DNA of 64,000 bases from Lingula anatina (lineage: Eukaryota > Brachiopoda > Lingulata > Lingulida > Lingulidae): the NCBI RefSeq assembly GCF_001039355.2, contig NW_019774825.1, positions 391,752 through 455,751 on the forward strand. The letters are read 5' to 3'. The position numbers were made by a program, and so were the translations under genes. Below the pieces are notes generated by a model. The model ran no database searches and was not told the origin of the DNA. It worked only from the letters and a program-made list of their open reading frames with translations. Position 1 is the stretch's first letter, and each line of letters begins with the position of its first letter. This document shows, in pieces, positions 1-12,521 of the stretch.

Positions 1-878
1 ATTCACTGAGAGATTTGCATACTCTCAATGAGAGAAACAAGACTTAACCTCATCTGTTCCTTGGGACACCAATGATGAGTTTTGTTGGGTAACATTTTTC
101 TTTCAAAATGTTCTTTGTATTACAGCAAGGGTTAGATTAATGGCATTGTGAAAAAAAAATAGATGTATTATGATAAGTTTTGGCAGAAGCGTCTGTTCTT
201 GCCTTGATGAAGTACAAATTAGAAAAGAAAACAGTTGAAACAAAACTATATCATATGTGGCAGAATAATGCCTCGTTCAATTTTGCTGCAATTGTATGAT
301 TATTTTCCCTAACAAAATGGATCTTGAAGACACTGTATATTAAGTGTCTGTTAGATGGAGAGGACTTAAATTGTTGAAAATAAATGATATTATTATACCA
401 TAGTGTTGTCTTTCTTGTAGTATTCCTTTAAAGAGTATGATGGTAAGGATGGGTTCATATGTACAGTTCATAATCTTTAAAATGGCATATTGTTGGAGAG
501 AGATATCATAATGATTTATGAAATCGGCTTATCTAAGATACTTATATTATTTTCAAAAACAATATAAATATTTTTTTCTTTACTTTGTGTTCGGGTTGTA
601 TGCTCGGCTGTCTAGAATGGTATAGGCTTGGATGCATTTCATTAAAATTGGGCATACACTCCCTCAGAAAATGGGCTGTTTTTTATTGGTATATTTTCGA
701 CTAAGAAAACCAGAATATGTAGCTCTTCTGTGTACATATTATTTGATAACACTGCCTATAAAAGATACAAAATCATAATGTCAAGCCATCATAGGCTCAT
801 TCTCTGTGAAAAATGGTTGAGGGTGCTAGAAAACTTAACAATTTTTCCTTAGTGGAAAAGTCCTGTAATGTGTCCCAC
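1..878. other. Gene-free AT-rich stretch
   Basis: No coding signal, repeat or RNA gene recognised before repeat A begins. Confidence 0.5.
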
Positions 879-2614
879 GGATAATTAATTTAAAATTGGT
901 AATATTGGGACTATAAGTTTTTCTTATTGTTTGTTGCTGTCATCACTGAGAACTTAGACACAATAAGTGGATATAATCCTGTGACATATTATCCTCAAAC
1001 CTACTGGAGTAATTTCAAAGACTTTTATTTAAAAATACAGTCTGAGTTCGAATAATAACTTGATTGGATTCATTTTCTTGAAGAGTAAGTAGAAAGTGCT
1101 TTTTCTCAGTGAACAGTCAGAATCGGTGATAATAAAATGTAGACCTTGACAAAAGGTGGATTAAAAGCACTACAAGCAACTAATAATGCATTTTGGCAAA
1201 ACATTATTGATTCTTTGAAATCCCAGTATAACCCCAGAAGAAGTCTATCACAACCATTTTGAAAAATCTCAAAAATTAAAATAAATGAAAAAAGCTCTTT
1301 TCCATCAAAGATAGTGTAAAGATGGTATATTTTACATTAATGATATTATAAATGACGTTGAGAATTTCCTGTCTCTAGAGCAACTCAACGAAAAATTCGT
1401 AAAACTATCTCTACCCATCACATCATATGAAACAATTGACTCGTTTAAAAAAACTATCAAACTATCCTGATATTAAAAGAAAAACTCCCCAAGGCCTTAT
1501 AATATCACCAGATTAAAGTGTAGGTACATGATACGCGAATATTAAAAAAAGACATTGAAATAATGATAACTGGCAACTGATAGGTATTTAGATCCCACTT
1601 TCAAGAAGCAGATGACATAAAACTGCAGACGCTTCAATTTAGAATAAAAATCATAGAATATTCTTTACTAATGTCTGTCTTATTGAAAATTTTAAAAAGA
1701 AACAGAACAGTGTGAATTTTGCAATACTGAAAGACATATTAATATGTGATTTGATATAAGATAGAATCTTCATTGTTATTTTCAAATTTTGATTTCATAT
1801 ATAAACTGTTGTCCTTGAGAAATATTATGGATGGTTTTAGCTGTGTCACAATAATACAGTAATATTTTAAAGATTCGCCGTTCTTTGAGACCGATTTCCA
1901 CAACAACTCCTCAATCAAAATGTGCCGTAGTCTGTACCTGTTGTAATTTGCATAACAATAAATCACGCATCACAGTGCGAGCTATGCTCCTGGCTGGTCA
2001 TTTGACAGCTAGACCTTGTAGCAAGATGACCTGCATTTATAGGTGTGGTGAAGTCACTGAGCCGAACACTTTCTTCATCGTTGAAGCTCGGACCCATTGT
2101 GTACACGTTTGGTGGAACCATATGGTTGAAGAAAAAATTTGTGAGTAAAATATCTTCTGCTAGCGTTTACATGATTCGATAATGTGGTACATGTACAGTG
2201 CATATGTACAGGTCTGTATATGAAAATGTACGGTTTGCCTAAGTTTTCGCCCTTGCATGTTACAACGGTAGGTACCCATATCACAGGGTAAGGCCTCAAG
2301 TCGCCTGGTGTTTCAGACTGTAGTTGTTATAAATGTCCACACCCTGTCAAAACTTGTGCGTCCTCCGTTGCACCTTGTAGTGTATGCATGTGGTTCCCAT
2401 TTACGTGCAGTAAAGTTACCAAGTTTCAAGTTTTAAGTTTATTTCGTATTTCAGGCCTTCAGACCCAGAGTGCATAGTTCAAAACTTTAGCTTATAGGAT
2501 GGAACAAACGTTTTTATATAAATATGAAAATAAAGATATACACGAAGTCCACTTATCCAATGGCCTTGTTATAATTTTTTCTTATTTGTTACAACGATAT
2601 AAGTAAGCTGCCAA

Positions 2615-3241
2615 TCATTTTATAAAGTCACTGTTTCCCGAAGAAATAGCATCTGTTACGGTCATTGTTTGTATATCTGGCATGTACTGTTTTATTATTG
2701 TCTGTATATAATGTAATTCTTGTAGGACATGGATCTCGTTTTCGACATAACTACATGTATATCCTTTTGAAAAACAAGAGATACATAATCTATTTTCTGC
2801 CTCTGTGCTGTTATAGCGTCCCTTTTCTACAATCATTGTACCCGGTAAATCGTGACTCGATATTCTAAATTTACACAAACATCTTCTGTGTTCAGCCACA
2901 GTAACAGTGAAAAGATATTCGTCAAGATCCTTTTAAACGTTCTAAGCTTCTCAGATTCGTGAATTTTGGCATATTAGTTTTGCTAACTATAATGTCAGTT
3001 GCTTGAATAATTCTAAGAAACCTGTAACATTTTTACAACCTTGGTTTTTCCGTATGCGAGCTCTCGAATAGAGTAGTTGCTTAACATTACTTGCCCATGT
3101 TTTCCTACCACTTCTGTCAAGCTCTAACACTAGATTATAACATGCCCTTGGAACTGGAAAAAGTCTAACCCAATAATTATTATATTTTGTATGATAATCT
3201 ATATGTCGTTTCACTGGATATCTAATACTGCCGCTGTCCAT
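2615..3241 (-). pseudogene. Decayed LINE ORF2 C-terminal fragment (copy A1)
   Basis: Two minus-strand open stretches resemble the post-RT region of jockey/CR1-like non-LTR retrotransposons. 3241-2987 has LFPVPRACYNLVLELDRSGR followed by KTWASNVKQLLY. 2899-2615 has a CKFRISSHDLP-like segment, ENRLC and an ENEIHVL motif like the family's EDExHxL Cys/His region. Stops and frame breaks separate them. Clade not resolved. Confidence 0.6.
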
Positions 3242-3423
3242 GCACTGTCTGAAACTATGAGTAACCTTTTACAAAACTTCAAATGGACAGATTCTATCAA
3301 ATCTGAGAATTCATAGTGTGATAATACAACTTCATCAAAATTATTTTGTAACAAATTCCGTTTTCATTGAGTACAATTACAGGAAGATTTATTAAATATA
3401 TAATCGAAGTATAACCACCTATC

Positions 3424-3713
3424 CTTCAGGTAAAGGTGGGGTAAACAGATGAACAGGTAAACAGATATTTTATGAATATTTTTAGTGTGGTGGGTGGTGG
3501 GTAGTGGTCAAGCAATTAAAAGTGACAAATAGTCAAAGGGATACCTGGATAAGCGAGAAATTCTGTTTACCCCACCTCTTCCTAGAGATGCCCCTTGATT
3601 CAAGACTTACTCAATCAAGGGGGGAGTAATAAAGCAGTTAAAAGTAACAGTTAATTCATCAAAGGGTTACCTGGAGGTGTGAGATCATTTGCTAACCCCA
3701 CTTTACCTGGAGA
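3424..3713. mobile_element. MITE-like inverted-repeat element (copy in A1)
   Basis: The ends CTTCAGGTAAAGGTGGGGTA and, inverted, CTCCAGGTAAAGTGGGGTTA form imperfect terminal inverted repeats about 290 bp apart, with related GGTAAAC/GTTTACC motifs inside. No coding capacity. Confidence 0.55.
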
Positions 3714-3819
3714 TATACTTTGATCAGATTTTTTATAAAATGTTCTGTATTTCTATTTCGAAAATTGTATGTACTTGCATGAACTCCATGAAAATAATTT
3801 GTTTAATAAAATTAATATT

Positions 3820-3820
3820 N
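3820..3820. other. Single-N assembly junction
   Basis: One ambiguous base lies exactly at the boundary between the two copies of repeat A. It marks a contig join. Confidence 0.9.
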
Positions 3821-5559
3821 ATGGATAATTAATTTAAAATTGGTAATATTGGGACTATAAGTTTTTCTTATTGTTTGTTGCTGTCATCACTGAGAACTTA
3901 GACACAATAAGTGGATATAATCCTGTGACATATTATCCTAAAACCTACTGGAGTAATTTCAAAGACTTTTATTTAAAAATACAGTCTGAGTTCGAATAAT
4001 AACTTGATTGGATTCATTTTCTTGAAGAGTAAGTAGAAAGTGCTTTTTCTCAGTGAACAGTCAGAATCGGTGATAATAAAATGTAGACCTTGACAAAAGG
4101 TGGATTAAAAGCACTACAAGCAACTAATAATGCATTTTGGCAAAACATTATTGATTCTTTGAAATCCCAGTATAACCCCAGAAGAAGTCTATCACAACCA
4201 TTTTGAAAAATCTCAAAAATTAAAATAAATGAAAAAAGCTCTTTTCCATCAAAGATAGTGTAAAGATGGTATATTTTACATTAATGACATTATAAATGAC
4301 GTTGAGAATTTCCTGTTATTAGAGCAACTCAACGAAAAATTCGTAAAACTATCTCTACCCATCACATCATATGAAACAATTGACTCGTTTAAAAAAAAAC
4401 TATCAAACTATCCTGATATTAAAAGAAAAACTCCCCAAGGCCATATAATATCACCAGATTAAAGTGTAGGTACATGATACGCGAATATTAAAAAAAGACA
4501 TTGAAATAATGATAACTGGCAACTGATAGGTATTTAGATCCCACTTTCAAGAAGCAGATGACATAAAACTGCAGACGCTTCAATTCAGAATAAAAATCAT
4601 AGAATATTCTTTACTAATGTCTATCTTATTGAAAATTTTAAAAAGAAACAGAACAGTGTGAATTTTGCAATACTGAAAGACATATTAATATGTGATTTGA
4701 TATATCTATCTTCATTGTTATTTTCAAATTTTGATTTCATATATAAACTTGTCCTTGAGAAATATTATGGATGGTTTTAGCTGTGTCACAATAATACAGT
4801 AATATTTTAAAGATTCGCCGTTCTTTGAGACCGATTTCCACAACAACTCCTCAATCAAAATGTGCCGTAGTCTGTACCTGTTGTAATTTGCATAACAATA
4901 AATCACGCATCACAGTGCGAGCTATGCTCCTGGCTGGTCACTTGACAGCTAGACCTTGTAGCAAGATGACCTGCATTTATAGGTGTGGTGAAGTCACTGA
5001 GCCGAACACTTTCTTCAGCGTTGAAGCTCGGACCCATTGTGTACACGTTTGGTGGAACCATATGGTTGAAGAAAAAAATTTGTGAGTAAAATATCTTCTG
5101 CTAGCGTTTACATGATTCGATAATGTGGTACATTTACAGTGCATATGTACCTGTATATGAAAATGTACGGTTTGCGTAAGTTTTCGCCCTTGCATGTTAC
5201 AACGGTAGGTACCCATATCACGGGTAAGGCCTCAAGTCGCCTGGTGTTTCAGACTGTAGTTGTTATAAATGTCCACACCCTGTCAAAACTTGTGCGTCCT
5301 CCGTTGCACCTTGTAGGGTATGGTTCCCATTTACGTGCAGTAAAGTTACCAAGTTTCAAGTTTTAAGTTTATTTCGTATTTCAGGCCTTCAGACCCAGAG
5401 TGTATAGTTCAAAACATTAGCTTATAGGATGGAACAAACGTTTTTATATAAATATGAAAATAAAGATATACACGAAGTCCACTTATCCAATGGCCTTGTT
5501 ATAATTTTTTCTTATTTGTTACAACGATATAAGTAAGCTGCCAATCATTTTATAAAGTC

Positions 5560-6185
5560 ACTGTTTCCCGAAGAAATAGCATCTGTTACGGTCATTGTTT
5601 GTAGGCATGTACTGTTTTATTATTGTCTGTATATAATGTAATTCTTGTAGGACATGGATCTCGTTTTCGACATAACTACATGTATATACTTTTGAAAAAC
5701 AAGAGACATAATCTATTTTCTGCCTCTGTGCTGTTATAGCGTCCCTTTTCTACAATCATTGTACCCGGTAAATCGTGACTCGATATTCTAAATTTACACA
5801 AACATCTTCTGTGCTCAGCCACAGTAACAGTGAAAAGATATTCGTCACAGACAAGATCCTTTTAAACGTTCTAAGCTTCTCAGATTCGTGAATTTTGGCA
5901 TATTAGTTTTGCTCACTAATGTCAGTTGCTTGAATAATTCTAAGAAATCTGTAACATTTTCACAACCTTGGTTTTTCCGTATGCGAGCTCTAGAATAGAG
6001 TAGTTGCTTAACATTACTTGCCCATGTTTTCCTACCACTTCTGTCAAGCTCTATCACTAGATTATAACATGCCCTTGGAACTCTTATTTGTATCCATATG
6101 AAAAAGTCTAACCCAGTACTTATTATATTTTGTATGATAATCTACATATCGTTACACCGGATACCTAATACTGCCGCTGTCCATG
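5560..6185 (-). pseudogene. Decayed LINE ORF2 C-terminal fragment (copy A2)
   Basis: Allelic or duplicate counterpart of 2615-3241, with the same LELDRSGRKTWASNVKQLLY block and additional small indels. It lies 3' of, and on the same strand as, the reverse transcriptase fragment at 6990-7445, so both may be remains of one LINE. Confidence 0.6.
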
Positions 6186-6372
6186 CACTGTCTGAAACTA
6201 TGAATAACCTTTTACAAAACTTCAAATGGACAGATTCTATTAAATCTGAGAATTCATAGTGTGATAATACAACTTCATCATGAAACAAATTATTTTATAA
6301 CAAATTCCCTTTTCATTGAGTATAAGTGCAGGAAGATTTATTAAATATCTAATCGAAGTATAACCACCTATC

Positions 6373-6661
6373 CTTCAGGTAAAAGTGGGGTAAACAGATG
6401 AACAGGTAAACAGATATTTTATGAATATTTTTAGTGTGGTGGGTGGTGGGTAGTGGTCAAGCAATTAAAAGTGACAAATAGTCAAAGGGATACCTGGATA
6501 AGCGAGAAATTCTGTTTACCCCACCTCTTCCTAGAGATGCCCCTTGATTCAAGACTTACTCAATCAAGGGGGGAGTAATAAAGCAGTTAAAAGTAACAGT
6601 TAATTCATCAAAGGGTTACCTGGAGGTGTGAGATCATTTGCTAACCCCACTTTACCTGGAG
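6373..6661. mobile_element. MITE-like inverted-repeat element (copy in A2)
   Basis: Same element as 3424-3713, present in both copies of repeat A and therefore older than their divergence. Confidence 0.55.
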
Positions 6662-6879
6662 ATATACTTTGATCAGATTTTTTATAAAATGTTCTGTATT
6701 TCTATTTCGAAAATTGTATGTACTTGCATGTACTCCATGAAAATAATTTGTTTAATAAAATTAATATTATCTATCCTCGAGTTGTATCATCAGACTTAGA
6801 AATATTCAGAAATGGATGAAAAGATTTGAACTTCGTACTCTTTACTTTATATTTGTATATAAATATATATATATATTAT

Positions 6880-6950
6880 TGGGGGGGGTGTCCTGGGGCG
6901 TCCGGGGGGGGGGGGGGGTGTCCTGGGGGTAATAGTCCGGGGGGGGATTG
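6880..6950. repeat. G-rich minisatellite
   Basis: Repeated GTCCGGGGGG and GTGTCCTGGGG blocks with runs of up to about 14 G on the plus strand. Potential G-quadruplex former, and a likely spot for sequencing error. Confidence 0.7.
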
Positions 6951-6989
6951 TCCTGACACCCAAATATATAGAAGCACAGGGTAAATGGT

Positions 6990-7445
6990 AAGTGACCAGT
7001 CCTTTAAAAAAACCTGAAGCACACACCCAGAGTCTTTCGAGCTTGCGACGCTAATGTCTGTTTAGCCTTAGAGCAAGACAGCTTCGGCGAAAAAACGATG
7101 CCCAAGTATTTATGCTGTACTACCTCAAAAACACATTTTCACAGTGTCTACGATAACCTCCATTCCTAAATACAATGACTTTTGTTGTTTTTTTCAGATT
7201 AACCTTCATTTCCAACGTTCGCAAAACAATGTCAAGTGAGCTGAGAGTTTTGTAAATGTGCGCTCTGTGTCCCCGCAATTAGCTAATTTAAGTCATCGGC
7301 ATACAGGTAAAAAAGTGATGTAACCTTCGTGAATTGTTTGTCAGTGAAAATACTTTGGCTCTTACTTTTTTCATACAAATGTACTAGTACGGTTACATAC
7401 GTACAAAACAGAAAAGGGTTAAACATACATCCCCAACGGGTTTCT
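6990..7445 (-). pseudogene. Decayed LINE reverse transcriptase fragment
   Basis: Read on the minus strand with several frame shifts: GCMFNPFLF near 7425 (family GCxLSPxLF), the catalytic YADD motif at about 7294-7305 within YLYADDL, then KVNLKKT near 7200 and a YLGIVFSP-like block followed by Ser/Lys/Ala-rich sequence near 7030-7110. Motif order and spacing fit the RT palm of non-LTR retrotransposons. No open frame survives. Confidence 0.72.
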
Positions 7446-8998
7446 ACATTACATTGGAATACTGAAGTATAACTTGAAGTAAATGATTGTCTTACGTATA
7501 TTTACTTAAAGCATGTAAGGTCGAAAACTGAAGCAAATGTACGGTAGTGTCGGGATAATTTACATACATCTCCCCTGTTGTGATTTTAGTTTGATATTGC
7601 TTGTGTCTGTTTGTCAAAAACTCGTATAATTGTTAAGTTTATAGAATGGGTTGAATAGACTCTTTGTAGTTTATAATTAATATGTTCTTTCAGCTATGGT
7701 ATTTAAGTTCAAATTGCATTGCATTGGAATATCATTTTTAAATCGTAATTAAAGCGTTATTTTGGTTTTTCAGAACTGTCAACTCTGCGGTGATCCTGCA
7801 AAAGGCACGTGCGTCTGCCTGATAGAATCTTCCAAAGCCTTCTAGCTGTATTTTGGAACCTTACACAGGCGCACACACAGGCACTGACGCGCTCAAACGA
7901 ACACGCAGCGCACATTATATGGCGAAAATGGAACATGCTTTTATTACGATTTTCAAAGCATTTTATGTACATATCAGATTTGAGCATATTTAAGTACTTA
8001 AAACATTGCGGTCAATCATGTTCCATTTTAAGATATACTCAGTAATTGAGCATTTTTATTTTCAAATTATACCTTAATTGGGACAAGCTGGATGTATCCG
8101 ATTCTATTTGCAACCCATTCAGCCTTTAATTTAATTTTTTTTTTGTGCAATGGTGTTATTACTTACAGGTTTAAAATGTTACTATGAATTTTCAAACTTA
8201 AAGGTAAAAGTGCGATTTTCACAATGTTGCAGATTAAGGTTAGGGTAATTAATTAATTTACTTTCTTACATTAATTTAATTTACATTGTAGTAGTCATTT
8301 CTATTTTCAACATTTGTAAGTGTTATTATTAATGCATCTGATCCTGTAAATGGCGAGTAATTTATAAATGTTGTTTGTATTCGATCTAAAAGACAGAAGC
8401 CAAAGTAATATTCATTAAAATGTTCTTTATCTAAAATATATTTTGCACCTTCAAATCTAAGTAAAAAGAAAAATTGTAATAATATTTGTTGAAATTGACC
8501 CAAATTGTCACAAAATATGCATAAATTTTGGATCTGCAAATTTTAAGATGTATCTTGTCTGTTCAAGTTAAAAAAAAAAAAAGCATATCGCCTCTTGGCC
8601 TATAATGTATACCACACTACATTTGGTATCAATCATACTTTCAAACGTCCATGGAAAAACTGACATATTTTCCTTTACCCAAATTTTTTTAATCAGCTCG
8701 ACACCATTTTAAATATAGGTTTTTATAAGTAAAAAGCATGAATGCTGGTATTCAAATCCCAGTGCAAAAAAGGAAGTATTGGGAGCAAGTTCTGATGCAA
8801 ACCTTAACCACGCTCCCCAAATTCATATTATTTTTACTATCTGTCAATTTATGCATATCTTTATTTTTATTCTAATCTTTCACCATTATTTTCTGTCGCA
8901 ATAAACGAATATCACATTAGAATGACTTTGTTTTATAGTTTGATAAGTGTTTTGTGTGACTGCATTGAAGAGAGTGAAAGTTAAGACATTCTTTTTGA
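7446..8998. other. Gene-free stretch
   Basis: AT-rich sequence with only short chance open frames. Nothing recognised. Confidence 0.5.
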
Positions 8999-9101
8999 AG
9001 GGTGATAAGTGGGGCGAGTCCATTTCATTTGAGGGGTGACAGGTGGGGCGAGTCCATTTCATTTGAGGGGTGACAGGTGGGGCGAGTCCATTTCAATTGA
9101 G
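8999..9101. repeat. 34-bp minisatellite, left of gap
   Basis: Three consecutive units of about 34 bp built on GGGGTGACAGGTGGGGCGAG plus TCCATTTCATTT. They run directly into the N gap. Confidence 0.9.
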
Positions 9102-9514
9102 NNNNNNNNNNNNNNNNNNNNNNNNNNNNNNNNNNNNNNNNNNNNNNNNNNNNNNNNNNNNNNNNNNNNNNNNNNNNNNNNNNNNNNNNNNNNNNNNNNN
9201 NNNNNNNNNNNNNNNNNNNNNNNNNNNNNNNNNNNNNNNNNNNNNNNNNNNNNNNNNNNNNNNNNNNNNNNNNNNNNNNNNNNNNNNNNNNNNNNNNNNN
9301 NNNNNNNNNNNNNNNNNNNNNNNNNNNNNNNNNNNNNNNNNNNNNNNNNNNNNNNNNNNNNNNNNNNNNNNNNNNNNNNNNNNNNNNNNNNNNNNNNNNN
9401 NNNNNNNNNNNNNNNNNNNNNNNNNNNNNNNNNNNNNNNNNNNNNNNNNNNNNNNNNNNNNNNNNNNNNNNNNNNNNNNNNNNNNNNNNNNNNNNNNNNN
9501 NNNNNNNNNNNNNN
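9102..9514. other. Assembly gap (413 N)
   Basis: Run of N flanked on both sides by the same 34-bp minisatellite, so the gap most likely hides more units of the array. Confidence 0.97.
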
Positions 9515-9548
9515 GAGTCCATTCATTTGAGGGGTGACAGGTGGGGCG
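9515..9548. repeat. 34-bp minisatellite, right of gap
   Basis: One further unit (GAGTCCATTCATTTGAGGGG then TGACAGGTGGGGCG) continues the array beyond the gap. Confidence 0.85.
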
Positions 9549-12521
9549 TCGTCTGTACATTTGGAACTGTGTGGAAATTAATCAAGGTCACAATACTAAA
9601 TCAAAGGATCAATTTATTAACCAATATTTTTTAAGGACATTTCAAATATATTGGAATATGCAGTTTTAATTTTTCAAAAGTGTGCCAGAACCTCTAATCT
9701 TTCTCATTTTTCTGTTTAATTTTCAAATTGAAGTATTCATATGATGGAAAGGTTGTGGAATTTGAATCACTTTTCTGCAGGAAAACCCAGAAACTAAAAT
9801 GGACACATTAAAGAACGATATTCCAAGAGATATAAAAACTGTCCAACTATGGAATAAAATGAAGAATAGATTTTCAAAAAGCAACCTTGTAAATTCATAC
9901 AAATTGAATTTATAAATGTGAGCTGTTGGAAAATCTTGTAGATATGTTTTCAAAATGCTTAAAATCAATTATTTACAAAATAATGGACTTGCTAACAAAC
10001 CTTTAAAACCTTTTTGATTTAAGATATCTTTTGTTACTGTAGAAATCAATTCCAAATACATTATTTGCAGATCAGTTTCAGCATAAATTTAAATTTGAAA
10101 GTTTAACAGTAATCATATCTCCGCAATTTCATCCCTTTCCCTTTATTATTACCGCTATCTTTTTCGTCATTATATCATATCAAAGAAAAAAACAAGGAAT
10201 TTCAAGCGTATTTATTCAGTTTTAATACAATAGATGCATGAATACGCGAGGGTTCCAAAACGTGGATGAAAGACTTGGTTGCTTGCAGCCGCTAGTCGTG
10301 CAACACTCGGAATCTCAGTGGACCTCTGAAATAAGAAAGTAATGTTAACAATATCTGACTATACGGGCACGCTCGAAAAATACAACTTATTCATTTACAT
10401 CAAAGAGAAGAGAGCTTTTGAAATGATGTGGTTGTTTACTGACTTGTCCGATCTTCAGGCTCAAATAGCACCCAGAAAATACAATCGATATCGAAGTTGC
10501 CTTACGCCAAAATTAAGATCTGAAGTAATTGATACAGACGGTTGGCCTCTTTGCAACCCCGCAATTTGAAATGTGTGCACTAATTGTTTGGAAATTATAT
10601 TTTAAATGTAGATACTTCAGGTGCACACATTATGTTTATATCATTTATCAACAATATTCATTGTTCATTATTGAATTGCTTTATTTCTTTTTTATTAATG
10701 GGTCCTCCAATAAATGCGGCCATCATCGGCCAAATTTTGAACATCACACTGGAGTTTGTTCCATTCTTTTTACTGACATATCCTATTACTGAAATCAGCT
10801 TAGATCAAGGAGACAGATATTTAAGATATCTTGCTTTGAAAGAATAAACATTGGAAACACTTCTTAAATTCGTGGAGGTCATTACTAGAACTGTGACGGT
10901 ACGATACGGTATTATCATCTTAATTAGTCCGTGATCTTTGTGGTAATATTCTCATCTACTAATATGTCAGCTAATATTCTGAGTGCCATGAAAGAACCGA
11001 CAGGCAAATATAACAAAGAATCGTAACATAAATACATGTCGTAAATTTTCCTGCATTCTTTTACGCTTTTTCTAACTACTGACAGCGGTTACTGAAGAAT
11101 AAAGTTATACTTACGAAACGCATTTGCTTCTACGCCTCGTAAAAGCTCGACCTTGCGACTTCACTACACATACTGTTGCGTCTTCACCCTGCTATGTCCT
11201 ACTGCCTAGTGTGCGTTCGAGAAGACAGCTCGCACTACGGTGAGCAACTTATTGTTATGCAAATTACCGACAGGTATGGCCCATTTTAGGTGAGGGACTG
11301 TGGCTGAAACTGTTCACGATTATTCACGATCAAAAACATGCACATGTAGATTTGACTGAGGTCCACTTGTTAAAATACAACACTTTATTCCATAAATATT
11401 GTTCATGCGGCTTCCATCATGTGATACTGAACACCAAGGAAAGGGGGTAAATGTTGATATTTTCATCTATCAGTTGGCGTAGCTATGACCCCGTTGTTGA
11501 CATAATGGAATGGATAAATCCTATTTCCGTTCGGATCCAAGTGCCACTAGCAAATAAATAAATAAATAAATAAATAAGCACAGAAAAACTCATGTCCCAG
11601 TGTGTTATGGGCCAAACAATGCGATAATTTATAGCATTAATGAATCTAATAGTTAAAAAATATATAGTTGTAGGCCAAACAAGACAGGCCCTTTCTAACT
11701 AACTGGCTACTGTCGGGATAACATGATAACATCGTTGCCCGGTGAAGTTTTATCTGGCTGTTATGAAAAAGCAAACAAGATTTAACTTTTTATGCCATTC
11801 GTTCTAAATATTCTGTGCCTAGATCAGTATTTCTAATTATTATATGGAGTTTTATTTTTTCTTGGATTTTTACAGAAGGCGTTTCTACCTGTACGTGGAC
11901 TTACAGGGACGTTAAAGTACTGGAACCTGTACTTTATAAGACGCATGTTTCGGCATATTTGGCACTCTCTTTGAAAATTATCGGAATAGACCAAAGAAGA
12001 TATGTACCAAGTTTCATACTTTTTCCACTTTCTAAACAATTTAACACCAATCACATGCACGATACTACGCTATTTACATTTTTAAATGTTAACTGGCCAA
12101 GATTCTGCTGTTAACCATTTATGTAATATTGCATCAAAACTGACAATGACAAAAACCATTCCGTGGACTGTCATCATTGCTTCCCGTTTTATGTCAGACT
12201 CTGCTCTTTCCACAGCTTTGCTAACATGTTTTTTCATTCCCTTAGCAAATTTGCCTATTAACAAACTGAATTTACATTTTATATTCCCGATTGGGTTAAG
12301 TTAATTGGCAAAGAACTATAAAAACCCAACACGAATAAACATTGAAAGGTATTTTATTTTATTGTTTAGTCACTGAATTAACAATAAACTTAAGACTAGT
12401 GCACAAAATTACAATTAAATGTCAATAATAACAAGTTCTTCAATGCATAAAAAATTACAAGGACACCAAATGCTACATAAAAATTTTGCCTTTTTCACTG
12501 AATGAATAAAACCAGTTTGGC
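9549..12521. other. Gene-free stretch
   Basis: No supported gene. It contains a short (AAAT)n tract at about 11551-11577. Open frames here are short and show no family signature. Confidence 0.5.

Larger units (their letters stand above)
879..3819. repeat. Long direct repeat A, copy 1 (about 2.94 kb)
   Basis: Starts at GGATAATTAATTTAAAATTG and matches 3823-6768 nearly base for base, with scattered substitutions and short indels. It stops exactly at the single N at 3820. It contains a MITE-like element (3424-3713) and a LINE C-terminal fragment (2615-3241, minus strand). Probable allelic contig end rather than a real tandem duplication. Confidence 0.93.
3823..6768. repeat. Long direct repeat A, copy 2 (about 2.95 kb)
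   Basis: Begins two bases after the N at 3820 and ends at AAAATTAATATT around 6768, where sequence unique to this copy follows. Small indels distinguish it from copy 1, for example near 4700, 5150 and 5600. Confidence 0.93.

Noticed and set aside
1885-2148. Plus-strand open frame present in both copies of repeat A
   Set aside because: Present twice only because the region is duplicated. No family signature.
9025-9560. Open frames of about 155-165 codons across the gap
   Set aside because: Almost entirely N; the rest is minisatellite.
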